Origin: DALYLB01 sp964468345
GTDB taxonomy: Bacteria > Acidobacteriota > Blastocatellia > RBC074
DNA: 64,000 nucleotides
NCBI GenBank assembly: GCA_964468345.1
Contig: CAYXVZ010000024.1
Location: 1-64,000 of the forward strand
Direction: 5' to 3'
A model generated the notes under the pieces. The model searched no databases, had not been told where the DNA came from, and saw nothing but the letters and a program-made list of their open reading frames with translations. Positions 43,897 to 52,826 of this stretch are shown piece by piece. Every line of letters starts with the position of its first letter. Positions within the stretch are counted from its first letter, which is position 1. The position numbers and the translations under genes are program-made.

Positions 43897-46755
43897 ATGC
43901 GGGGTTTTATCAGGCTTCTGATGTTGAGCGCGCTTGTGGTTTTGATCAGCGGAACTGCAAGGGCGCAGTCGAACGCCACGGACGGCGCGCTGGATGGGTA
44001 TGTGCAGGATGAACGCGGGGCGGTGATTCCGAATGCCAAGGTGGTGGCTCGCAATCTGCTGACCAACATCGAGACGGCGGCAAGCACCGATGAGCAGGGC
44101 TATTTCCGCTTTCCGCTGATCAAGGTCGGCAAATACGAAGTCGCCGCGAGCGCCGCGGGGTTCAGCGAATTCAAACAGACGGGCGTCGTCATCGAAGTCG
44201 GCCGGCAGGTGCGATTGACGCTGACGCTCAAGGCCGGCGCGGCCAGCGAGGTGGTCACCATCACCGCCGACGCGGCCGTGACCGACACAACGCAGACCGC
44301 TGTCGCCGCCGTCATCAATGAAAAAGCCATTCGCACGCTGCCGATCACGTCGCGCAATATCTATAACTACCATCTGCTCGGGCCCGGCGTGAAGGGCCTG
44401 CCCAGCACCGGTTTCGGCACGACGCAGTTTCTGTTCGGCGGCACGAATCGAAGCACCTGGACGGTCGACGGCCTCGACAATACGCAGCGCCGCTTCAATC
44501 GGCAGATTCGTCTGGTCATCAACACGCCGGAAGCCGTCGAACAAACGCAGGTGGTGTCGAGCACCTATTCGGCGGAGTTCGGCCGCGCCGCGGGAGGCCA
44601 GATCAACGTCGTGACCCGCTCGGGCACCAATCAGTTTCACGGTTCGGCGCTGGGGCTGTACCGGCCCAACGATCTTTCCGCGCGCCCGGGGCTCAACCGC
44701 ACGCGTCCCGAGGCGACCTGGTACGACTGGGCTTTCACCTTCGGCGGGCCGATCGTCAAGGACCGGCTGTTTTTCTTCGGGCAATATGAATACAACCCGC
44801 TGACTCAGCCGATTCCCGTGACGATCACGGCGGCGAATGCAGCGGCGTTGAATTTGCCGGCCGCGGAACTGGCCGATGTGCCATTCGGCGAAACCTTTCA
44901 CACGATCATGGGCAAGGTGAATTTCCTGCTCAATGCCAAGAACTCGGGCTTTGTGCGCTACAGTCGGTTTACGAACGATCAGCCGAACGGCGGCGGCGGG
45001 CTTTCGACAGTAAATCGCGGCGTGGATTTCAAAGACCGGATGAACGGCGGCGCGGTGCAACTGGCCTCGACGCTGACGCCATCGCTGTCGAATGAATTCC
45101 GATTCGGCATCAATCGCCGATTCGAGTTGCGCAATGCGGTCGGTCAGTTCACAGGAACCAACCCGGCTGTCAACATCACGGGCGTCGCCAATTTCGGCGT
45201 CAATCCCTTCGCCGGTTCGAACAGCGTCGAAACCAGCACGCAGTTCATCGACAATCTAACCTGGACCCGCGGCCGCCACACGATCAAGGGCGGCGTGGAT
45301 TTTCAAACGACCGGTTATTCGCTGCTGGCCGCGACGAACCAGCAGTTTTTGTTTCAGGGACTGCCCGCGGTGACAGGAGTGCGCCCGGCGGTGTCGGCGC
45401 TGCAGCAATATCTCAACACGATCAACAATGTGATCGATCCGGCGACGAACCGGGCCTTCACTTACACGCAATTGCAGCAGGATTTCGGCGACCGCAATAT
45501 CGCGCTGCGATACAATTTCGTGAACTTCTTTCTGCAGGACGAATACCGGATTCGCAAAAATCTGTCGTTGAGTTTCGGGGCGCGGTATGAATTGATTCTC
45601 AATCCGCCGCTCGACGAACAGGCGCCCTTCGAACTCTCGCGCAAGGTCACGAATGACTTGAACAACATCGCGCCGCGCGTCGGCCTGACGTGGTCGCCGA
45701 ACGACAAGACCAGCGTGCGCGCGGGCTATGGCATGTTCTACGACACGCCGAGCCTGGGATTGCCGCTGACGGCCGCGCAGAACAATGGCCGCCGGATTCT
45801 CAATCTGACGGTCACGGGCACCGATTCCCGCGCGCCGCGCTTCCCGAACGTGCTCTCGGCGTCGGATCCTTCGCTGGCCGTGCGGCCGAACATCACGGCC
45901 TTTGCGCCGGATTACGAGGTGATGCTGGCGCATCAGGCGACACTGCAAATCACGCGCGAACTGGCGCGCGATCTGGCGGTCAATCTGCTGTATTCCTACA
46001 ATGGAACCCGCTTCGGGGCATACACGCGCGATATCAATCTGGGCACCCGGACGGGAACGCTGGCCGACGGCCGTCCGGTTTTCGCGGGCACGACCGGCCG
46101 GCCGGATGCGCGCTTCCGCCAGATTAACCTGATCGAATCGGGCAGCAACAGCAATTACCACGCGCTGGATGTCAGTGTGAACAAACGCTTCACGAAATCG
46201 CTGCAGTTCGGCTTCAATTATTCCTGGTCGCATGCGCTGGCCGATAACGAACAGGAAGGCGGGGCCTTGATGGACCCGACCGATCGCCGCCGCGATTACG
46301 GCTCGCGCAACAGCGATCTGCGGCATTCGTTTACGCTGCAGGGATTGTATGCGCCACGTTTTTCGGCGAATGCGCTGCGCTGGATCAATGGGTTCGAATT
46401 CTCCACGATGACGTTTTACAACAGCGGCTTTCCGGTCACGGCGCAGGCCGGCGCGGACCTCAACGGCGATCTGGTGCTCAATGACCGGCCGCTGTTCCGC
46501 GGCCGCAATGATGTCGACGGACCGGATTATTTTCAGCTCGACTTCCGCCTGACGCGCCGCATTGTCTTTCGCGACCGGTACAACGTCGAGTTCATTGCGG
46601 AGGCTGAAAACCTGACCAATCGCTTCAATGCCAATTGCAGCATTGCGGGCTGCACGGGCGCGGTCGTCAACATCGCGACGGCGGCCGATTTCGGCCGCAT
46701 CACCAGCGTCCGCGCGCCGCGTCGGTTCCAGTTCGGCGCGCGCTTTACGTTCTGA
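43897..46755 (+). CDS. TonB-dependent receptor with carboxypeptidase-regulatory domain, receptor 4
   Basis: A 952-aa protein. GGAGGGAGAG precedes the ATG at 43897. Signal peptide ending 'ARAQ', regulatory domain 'LDGYVQDERGAVIPNAKVVARN' to about 110, plug with 'WTVDGLDNTQRRFNRQIRL', barrel ending 'GARFTF'. It is closest in layout to receptor 2 (both about 950-965 aa). Followed by a hairpin element and the S1/P1-type gene. Confidence 0.93.
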   Translation: MRGFIRLLMLSALVVLISGTARAQSNATDGALDGYVQDERGAVIPNAKVVARNLLTNIETAASTDEQGYFRFPLIKVGKYEVAASAAGFSEFKQTGVVIEVGRQVRLTLTLKAGAASEVVTITADAAVTDTTQTAVAAVINEKAIRTLPITSRNIYNYHLLGPGVKGLPSTGFGTTQFLFGGTNRSTWTVDGLDNTQRRFNRQIRLVINTPEAVEQTQVVSSTYSAEFGRAAGGQINVVTRSGTNQFHGSALGLYRPNDLSARPGLNRTRPEATWYDWAFTFGGPIVKDRLFFFGQYEYNPLTQPIPVTITAANAAALNLPAAELADVPFGETFHTIMGKVNFLLNAKNSGFVRYSRFTNDQPNGGGGLSTVNRGVDFKDRMNGGAVQLASTLTPSLSNEFRFGINRRFELRNAVGQFTGTNPAVNITGVANFGVNPFAGSNSVETSTQFIDNLTWTRGRHTIKGGVDFQTTGYSLLAATNQQFLFQGLPAVTGVRPAVSALQQYLNTINNVIDPATNRAFTYTQLQQDFGDRNIALRYNFVNFFLQDEYRIRKNLSLSFGARYELILNPPLDEQAPFELSRKVTNDLNNIAPRVGLTWSPNDKTSVRAGYGMFYDTPSLGLPLTAAQNNGRRILNLTVTGTDSRAPRFPNVLSASDPSLAVRPNITAFAPDYEVMLAHQATLQITRELARDLAVNLLYSYNGTRFGAYTRDINLGTRTGTLADGRPVFAGTTGRPDARFRQINLIESGSNSNYHALDVSVNKRFTKSLQFGFNYSWSHALADNEQEGGALMDPTDRRRDYGSRNSDLRHSFTLQGLYAPRFSANALRWINGFEFSTMTFYNSGFPVTAQAGADLNGDLVLNDRPLFRGRNDVDGPDYFQLDFRLTRRIVFRDRYNVEFIAEAENLTNRFNANCSIAGCTGAVVNIATAADFGRITSVRAPRRFQFGARFTF

Positions 46756-46852
46756 ATCGGTTTTTCACTTGTGTGTAGAGAATTTTCAGACGGCGGACAG
46801 GAATATAAACGACAAGAAAATAAAAGCAGCATGGAGAAACATTCTCCGGTTG

Positions 46853-46990
46853 TTTAGATCGGATTTCATTTGCTTGTATGGATAGCCACGCAGTCACCGC
46901 CAGAGACAGAGCTATGAGAGAGCGCTTCCAGAGCGTCCTTTGCTCGTCTCCGTGTCTGCGGTGCCTTCGTGGCAAAATCCAGGCAAACCA
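46853..46990. repeat. Hairpin element with family B-type left end and a different core
   Basis: Left flank TTTAGATCGGATTTCATTTG matches family B copy 3 (25164-25183 region), but the core arms are GCCACGCAGTCACCGCCAGA and CTGCGGTGCCTTCGTGGC. This mixes the terminus of one family with a new core. The right end runs into the start region of the next gene. Confidence 0.7.
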
Positions 46991-46996
46991 AGGATT

Positions 46997-47986
46997 ATGT
47001 TTTATCGGAACTTCGTTTATGCGCTGATTCTCGTCATGCTGATGCCCGTCTTGAGCTTTGGCTGGGGGGCGCGGGGGCATCGGGAGATCAATGCGGCGGC
47101 GGTCCGGACGCTGCCGGCGGGCGAGCTGGATTTTCTCAAAAGCCACGAGCCCTGGATAATGTATCTCTCGATCATTCCGGACACGTATCGCGGCGTGAGC
47201 GAGCCTTTCCTGAAGATTTTCGAAGATCCCAACCACGGCTGGTTCATCGAGCAATCGGCCGGGTTGATGAAAAATCCGCCGCGCTCGCGATATGAATTTA
47301 TTCTTGCGCTCTATCAGGAGCACTTGCGCAGCAAGGACAAGCTGACGAATGTCCGCTGGACCGGCACGCTGCCCTTTGCCGCCATCGAGCATTACGAACG
47401 AATTCAAACCGCGATGCGGCGGCTGCGCGCGGCGCGCAAGCAAAACGCCGATGAGGTCAGATTTATTGAACAGGAGATCGCGACCTATATCGGTCTGCTC
47501 GGGCATTACATCGGCGATGGCGCGATGCCGCTGCATGATTCGATCCATCACGACGGCTGGCAGGGAGACAATCCGAAAAACTTCACGCGCGATCCGATGA
47601 TTCACGGGCGAATGGAATCGCGCTTCGTCGATCTGATTCAGACGAAGGCGGCGGATTTCATACCGCGCATCGGCGCGGCGAAGGTCTATGACGATCCTTT
47701 CACTGCGATCGTGCAGCATCTGCTCGATTCCGCCAAACTGACTGAAAGGGTCTATGAGATCGATCAGAAAGATCAATGGGCCGATGCGAAAAACGAAGAT
47801 GCCCGCAAGCTCGTGCATCAGCAACTGGCCGCGGCCGCCGAAGTCATGCGCAATCTGATCGTCACGGCCTGGGCGCGCAGCGAACAGCCGGTCAGATTCG
47901 ATCGCGCGAACAATCCGATCAGCCCTTCGCATCCGCAATACAATCCGGCGACCGGCTCCGCGCCCGCGCAGAAACAGAACGACTGA
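46997..47986 (+). CDS. Secreted S1/P1 nuclease / zinc phospholipase C superfamily protein
   Basis: From the ATG at 46997 (AAGGA before it) the protein is 329 aa; the frame upstream of that only translates a hairpin repeat. A signal peptide ends at 'SFGWGARGHR', which would place a Trp at the mature N-terminus as the first zinc ligand, as in the family. Further likely ligands: His in 'GARGHREIN', His-x3-Asp in 'GHYIGDGAMPLHD', and His/Glu in 'HGRMESRF'. These form a tri-zinc phosphodiesterase site. It may degrade nucleic acid or phospholipid outside the cytoplasm. DUF218 gene follows after 42 bp. Confidence 0.82.
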   Translation: MFYRNFVYALILVMLMPVLSFGWGARGHREINAAAVRTLPAGELDFLKSHEPWIMYLSIIPDTYRGVSEPFLKIFEDPNHGWFIEQSAGLMKNPPRSRYEFILALYQEHLRSKDKLTNVRWTGTLPFAAIEHYERIQTAMRRLRAARKQNADEVRFIEQEIATYIGLLGHYIGDGAMPLHDSIHHDGWQGDNPKNFTRDPMIHGRMESRFVDLIQTKAADFIPRIGAAKVYDDPFTAIVQHLLDSAKLTERVYEIDQKDQWADAKNEDARKLVHQQLAAAAEVMRNLIVTAWARSEQPVRFDRANNPISPSHPQYNPATGSAPAQKQND

Positions 47987-48028
47987 GCCGGCCGGCAGGC
48001 GGGCCGCATTTGCGCTTGCACATTCAGG

Positions 48029-49339
48029 ATGTCGAAACCGAAAGAGAGGCGCACGCAATTGAAACGCAAAGACGCCATTTTATTGTTTCCTTGCCTGCTG
48101 GTGTTGTTTGTGTTTTCCCGGCCGGCGGCATCGCAAAAGGCCGGGCCCGCAGAGGCAAAGCGCGCGCCGCTGGCGCTGCGCGCGCCGGTGCAGGACAAGA
48201 ATTTCTATCTGCTCTCGCTGTTCGAATCGATGCCGGAGGTGAGGCAGCTATTGAAAGAGAACTCCGCATTGAAAGAACTTGCCGTCGTGAAACGCGAAAA
48301 GCTGCGGAAGGCCGCGGCATCCTGCGGCACAGAGATCCCGTGTCATATGGACGCGATGCGCTGGGCGGAGGCCGATGTCCAGCGCGTCATGGCGACCCTG
48401 CGCGAATTGCATCAGCAGAGTGCGCCGCTGCGCCGCATGGTCGAAGGATCGATGCGCGAATCCGAAATGTTTCAGCGCTATCATGCCGAATCCGGCGAAG
48501 AGATGCTGGCGCATGCCTGGCGGGATGCGGCCGCGAGCCTCAACAACCTGAGCGATGTCTATGCCGGCGGCAAAGCGCCGCGCTATCCGGCAATCGATGC
48601 CGCGATGTTCGATGTCAAATCCGACAATTACAAACGGCTGGTCAACATCACGGTCCATGTTCTCAGCGACGGCGCCGGCGATATGGAACTGTTCTTTCAA
48701 CCCGCGCTTCGCTTCGGCCTCTCCCTGCTCGAAATCAACCGGCGCGATGAAGCCGGGCGGATGGAGCCCTTGCAGGCGGGCGAAAATCAGGCGGCCTTTC
48801 GCCGCGCACAGACGATTCGCTGGAAGGACTATCCTTATTCCGCGATCATTGTGCCCGGCTCGGGCACCGATCGCGCGGAGGTGAACCTCTCGCCCTGGGG
48901 CAAGATGCGATTGCGCCTGGCCGTCAAGCGCTACCAGGAAAAGAAAGCGCCGTTCCTGCTGGTTTCGGGCGGATACGTTCATCCCAATCAGACGCCGCAT
49001 TGCGAAGCTCTCGAAATGAAAAGGTCCCTGATGGCCGATTTCGGCATTCCGGCCGAGGCGATTCTGATCGATCCGCATGCGCGCCATACGACGACGAATC
49101 TTCGCAATGCCGCGCGCATGCTCTATCGATACGGCGTTCCGTTCGACAAACCCGCGCTGGTCACGACCGACAATTATCAAAGCTCGTATATCGAAAGCGC
49201 CGTTTTCACCACGCGCTGCGATCGCGAACTCGGCTATCAACCGCACAAGATTCTCAAACGCATTTCGCCGTTCGATCTGGAATGCCTGCTGCAAATCGAT
49301 TCGCTGCACGCGGATGCAATCGATCCGCTGGACCCTTGA
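48029..49339 (+). CDS. YdcF-like (DUF218) exported protein
   Basis: A 436-aa protein with an N-terminal signal/anchor helix (16-35). The C-terminal half is a DUF218/YdcF domain: 'SAIIVPGSG', 'LLVSGG', 'EALEMKRSLMADFGIPAEAILID', 'TTTNLRNAARML', 'ALVTTDNYQSSY'. The N-terminal 200 residues are helical and without a recognised domain, making it longer than typical YdcF proteins. DUF218 proteins are linked to envelope or cofactor-related functions (SanA-like barrier effects in enterics); the exact role here is unknown. Probably in one operon with the S1/P1-type gene. Confidence 0.78.
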   Translation: MSKPKERRTQLKRKDAILLFPCLLVLFVFSRPAASQKAGPAEAKRAPLALRAPVQDKNFYLLSLFESMPEVRQLLKENSALKELAVVKREKLRKAAASCGTEIPCHMDAMRWAEADVQRVMATLRELHQQSAPLRRMVEGSMRESEMFQRYHAESGEEMLAHAWRDAAASLNNLSDVYAGGKAPRYPAIDAAMFDVKSDNYKRLVNITVHVLSDGAGDMELFFQPALRFGLSLLEINRRDEAGRMEPLQAGENQAAFRRAQTIRWKDYPYSAIIVPGSGTDRAEVNLSPWGKMRLRLAVKRYQEKKAPFLLVSGGYVHPNQTPHCEALEMKRSLMADFGIPAEAILIDPHARHTTTNLRNAARMLYRYGVPFDKPALVTTDNYQSSYIESAVFTTRCDRELGYQPHKILKRISPFDLECLLQIDSLHADAIDPLDP

Positions 49340-49504
49340 CTGAAAAACTGCTGACGGGAGCCAATCTCCCACGACGTCACACGAAGGGACACAAAGAAGG
49401 GAATTATTTAGAAAGCTTGTCAATGACTCCTCTTAGTATTCTTTCGTCTGCTTACGTAGGAGAGTGATTTTCCGGATGCAGGCTTCTACTCCGAATAGAT
49501 CACC

Positions 49505-52171
49505 ATGAAAACATTGAGTGCCGTTCTCATCGCTATCGTGTTTGCGCTGCCCTCGCTGGCGCAGACGGTCGAAAAACCTTCCCGTTCCGTGACCGATCCG
49601 GGCGTTGTCACGACGCGGCAGAACATCACGCCGGCGGGCGTGCCGACGGTCTTTGATGGGCGCGTGTACGGCGTCAGCTTCGGCGAGAAGTCGAACGAAA
49701 TTTACGCGTTGACCGCGCGAGGCCGCGCGAGCGGAACGCAGGTCTACAAACTCGATTGGCAGGGAAACAGGATTCTCAATCGGCAGACCCTGAAGGAAAG
49801 TCCCGGCCTGCAAGGGCTGTTGTTCGATCCCGTCACGAAACATGTGTTGATCAGCGCTTCGCTCGGCGAACGCGAAACGGCCGACCCCAAGGGGCTGCGC
49901 CGATCGCCGAATGTGCATCCGGACGGCAAAGAATCTTTTCTGGAATTATCCGGCGGCGCGCGCCTGTTGACGATGAGCGACGGCAATGTGCGCGGCATTC
50001 TCGAAGGCATCGGCAATTTCATCACCGGCGCGCCCGCGGTCGCGGCGAAAAATAATGCCAGAGGGCAGCGCCTCGCGATCGTGCCATTGATTTACAACAA
50101 TCAGCTGGCCGTCATCGACCTCAACGGCCCGGGGCTGATCGGCCGGCCCGCGGTCGGCATCGCGCCGTTCGGCGCGGCGATCAATGCCGACGGCAGCGTG
50201 GCGTATGTGACGAACTGGGGCGGCCGGTTGCCCAAACCAGGCGATTTGACGGCGCCGACGGGCCTCGATCCGAAAGCCGATCAGGTCGTGGTGGATGAAC
50301 GCGGCATCGCCTCGACCGGCACGGTCACGCGCATCGACCTCGCCACGATGAAGCCCACGCACACCATCGCTGTCGAATTGCACCCGACAGGCATCGTCTG
50401 GGATGAAGAGCGCCAGCGCCTGTATGTCGCCAACGGCAACAAGGACTCGGTGTCGGTGATCGATACGGCAAAGCAGACGGTGCTGCGAACGATCTCGCTG
50501 CGCCCAGCGGGCTTGAAGCTCACCGGCGTCGCGCCGACGGCGCTCGCCGTCTCCGCGGATGGTTCGACGCTCTATGCTGCATGCGGCGGATTGAATGCCG
50601 TTGCGGTGGTGAACGCAAATGACGGCGCGATCGCGGGCTGGATTCCGAGCGGCTGGTATCCATCCTCGCTGTCCCTAAGCCCCGATGGCAAGCACCTCGC
50701 AATCGGCGCGCTGCTCGGCGCGGGATCGAGCTGGCGCGAAGAGCCGCGCAAACGCTTTGTGCACGCCTATCGGGGCAGCGTCAGCGTCGTCGCGCTCCCC
50801 GATCGCGCGCAGCTCAACAGCTATACGACGGCCGTGCTCGAAAATAATCACCTGACGCAGCTGACCGCGGCAGCCTCGCGGACGGCGCCGAATGCGACGC
50901 CCGCCGCCGTGCCGGCGCGCGCGGGCGATGCTTCGCTGATCGAGCACGTCGTCTATATCATCAAGGAAAACCGCACCTATGATCAGGTGTTCGGCGATAT
51001 GGAGAAGGGAAATGGCGATCCGAGCCTGGTAATGTTCGGGAACGATGTGACGCCGAATCATCACCGGCTGGCTGATCAGTTCGTGCTGCTCGACAATTTT
51101 TACGCCACAGGCGGCAACAGCGGCGACGGTCATCAATGGGCCACGCAGGCCAATGAAACCGCGTATTGCATGTGGCCGGGCTATGTGGGCCGCAGCTATC
51201 CTTTCGACGGCACCGATCCGATTGCCTATTCCGACGGCGCTTTCATCTGGGATGCGGCGCTGCGCATGAAAAAGACGGCGCGCGTCTTCGGCGAATATGC
51301 GGGGCGGTTGCCGGAAAGCGACAAGGAGCAGCGCAATAAGCTGTTCGAGCGATGGAGAAAGGGCGAAGACTTCACCAAAGATTGGAACATTACAGCGCCG
51401 ATCAAGCCGCTGAATCAGATTCTGGCCAAAAACTATCCTGCTTATACGCAGTCGATTCCCGACGTCGTTCGCGCGCAGATATTCAAAGCCGAATTGAAAG
51501 AATGGGAAAAGGCCGGGCAGATGCCGAATCTGGTCGTGCTGCAATTGCCCTCCGATCACACGCGCGGCACGACGCCCGGCGCGAATACGCCGCGCGCAAT
51601 GGTCGCGGACAACGACCTCGCGCTCGGCCAGATCGTGGAAGCCCTTTCGAAAACGCCCTTCTGGAAAAAGATGGCGATCTTCGTGGTGGAAGACGATGCG
51701 CAGAACGGCGTCGATCACGTCGACGGGCATCGAACGGTCGCGCTGGCCATCAGTCCCTACATTCGCCGGGGATCAGTCGATTCGACCTTTTATTCGAATC
51801 AGAGCATGGTCAAAACGATTGAGCTGATGCTGGGGTTGCCGACGCTGTCGCTGTTCGACCTGATTGCGAATGATATGCGGGCGAGCTTCACGAACACGCC
51901 GGATTTCACGCCTTATCAGGCCGTGGAGCCGCAACAGTCGATCTTCGAGTTGAATCCCTCGCTCAAAGCCCTGCGCGGCGCGGCCCGCCGCGATGCGATG
52001 GCTTCGATGCGAATGCGATTCGATGTGCCGGATGCAGTGCCGACCGAAACGCTCAACCGGATTGTCTGGCGGCAGGTCAAGGGAGCAAACATCCCTTACC
52101 CGCGCGTTCGCCAGTCGGCCTTCGCTCCCCTGGCTCTTGATATCGAGGACGATGATCGCGATGAGCGATAA
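49505..52171 (+). CDS. YncE-like beta-propeller / phosphoesterase fusion protein
   Basis: Protein of 888 aa with a signal peptide ending 'SLAQ'. Residues about 30-450 are YVTN/YncE propeller repeats ('LYVANGNKDSVSVIDTAKQTVLRTI', 'ALAVSADGSTLYAACGG'). Residues about 480-800 are a phosphoesterase (PF04185-type) domain: 'VVYIIKENRTYDQVFGDM', 'NFYATGGNSGDGHQW', then 'LPSDHTRGTTPGA' and 'FVVEDDAQNGVDHVDGHR', which supply the metal ligands of an alkaline-phosphatase-like site. Likely exported and a phosphodiesterase or phosphatase. An intrinsic terminator lies about 140 bp downstream. Confidence 0.9.
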   Translation: MKTLSAVLIAIVFALPSLAQTVEKPSRSVTDPGVVTTRQNITPAGVPTVFDGRVYGVSFGEKSNEIYALTARGRASGTQVYKLDWQGNRILNRQTLKESPGLQGLLFDPVTKHVLISASLGERETADPKGLRRSPNVHPDGKESFLELSGGARLLTMSDGNVRGILEGIGNFITGAPAVAAKNNARGQRLAIVPLIYNNQLAVIDLNGPGLIGRPAVGIAPFGAAINADGSVAYVTNWGGRLPKPGDLTAPTGLDPKADQVVVDERGIASTGTVTRIDLATMKPTHTIAVELHPTGIVWDEERQRLYVANGNKDSVSVIDTAKQTVLRTISLRPAGLKLTGVAPTALAVSADGSTLYAACGGLNAVAVVNANDGAIAGWIPSGWYPSSLSLSPDGKHLAIGALLGAGSSWREEPRKRFVHAYRGSVSVVALPDRAQLNSYTTAVLENNHLTQLTAAASRTAPNATPAAVPARAGDASLIEHVVYIIKENRTYDQVFGDMEKGNGDPSLVMFGNDVTPNHHRLADQFVLLDNFYATGGNSGDGHQWATQANETAYCMWPGYVGRSYPFDGTDPIAYSDGAFIWDAALRMKKTARVFGEYAGRLPESDKEQRNKLFERWRKGEDFTKDWNITAPIKPLNQILAKNYPAYTQSIPDVVRAQIFKAELKEWEKAGQMPNLVVLQLPSDHTRGTTPGANTPRAMVADNDLALGQIVEALSKTPFWKKMAIFVVEDDAQNGVDHVDGHRTVALAISPYIRRGSVDSTFYSNQSMVKTIELMLGLPTLSLFDLIANDMRASFTNTPDFTPYQAVEPQQSIFELNPSLKALRGAARRDAMASMRMRFDVPDAVPTETLNRIVWRQVKGANIPYPRVRQSAFAPLALDIEDDDRDER

Positions 52172-52310
52172 CCTTATCGATCAATCCTGGCCGGGAATAG
52201 CCGCAGCGCATGGCGCGAACGGCTATGAAAGACTTGCTTCAACGTCTTGACCTGAGTGTATCCCTCTTTCCGGAAAGTTCATGGCCGGATTTTCAGTTCA
52301 AGACTCTTGC

Positions 52311-52352
52311 GGGAGAGCCGTCGATGAGGCGGCTCTCCCTTTTTTCTTTTTG
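52311..52352 (+). terminator. Intrinsic terminator downstream of the YncE/phosphoesterase gene
   Basis: GGGAGAGCCG pairs perfectly with CGGCTCTCCC (52330-52339) around a 9-nt loop, then a TTTTTTCTTTTT run. The best classical Rho-independent terminator in the window. Confidence 0.9.
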
Positions 52353-52487
52353 CATCGAATTCAAGAAAAAGAATTTCATCCACGAAGTCACACGGAGGCG
52401 AAAGCAAGACCGGATTCATTGGCCCTTGTGGTTTGCTTCGTGCTCCTTTGTGTGACTTCGTGAATGATCTTATTCTTTGAATCTGAG
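52353..52487. repeat. Long hairpin element, CACGAAGTCACAC type (family A-related)
   Basis: Left arm from 52357 (GAATTCAAGAAAAAGAATTT, then CACGAAGTCACAC) pairs with GTGTGACTTCGTG and TCTTATTCTTTGAATC on the right. The left arm is identical over 38 bp to 4954-4991. Confidence 0.8.
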
Positions 52488-52550
52488 TATTCTGTAAACT
52501 GAGTTTTCTTGCAATTTTCCATAGCTTTCATCGAATCAGTCTTCAAATCA

Positions 52551-52656
52551 CATGAAAATTCAACACAAAGGTTCAAAGGCTCAAAGGGACAAAGAGTCTT
52601 CTGCAAGGGGCTCTTTGTCCCTTTGAGCCTTTGAACCTTTGTCTTGAATTTTCATG
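52551..52656. repeat. Very long, nearly perfect hairpin, CAAAGG type (family E)
   Basis: Arms of 46 bp (52551-52596 and 52611-52656) match at 45 positions around a 14-nt loop. Each arm is a degenerate tandem array of a roughly 8-nt unit (TCAAAGGC, GTTCAAAG). It is not near a stop codon but lies between two terminators of convergent genes. Confidence 0.9.
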
Positions 52657-52749
52657 GCTATTTGCCCATCCGAATAAAAAATACGCCTGGAAAAACACAA
52701 GAAAACTTTGTTTACAATGTACTGAGGCGGTCAGGAAAATGTTTCTTCC

Positions 52750-52784
52750 TAAAAAAGAAACGGGGCGGTTCGAAAACCACCCCG
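52750..52784 (-). terminator. Intrinsic terminator of the PhoX gene
   Basis: Read on the minus strand: GGGGTGG TTTTCG AACCGCCCC type stem followed by GTTTCTTTTTT. It ends about 45 bp after the PhoX stop. Confidence 0.85.
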
Positions 52785-52826
52785 ATAAGGAACCACCAAT
52801 GGCAGCAAGACTCGAAAGGGACGCAA

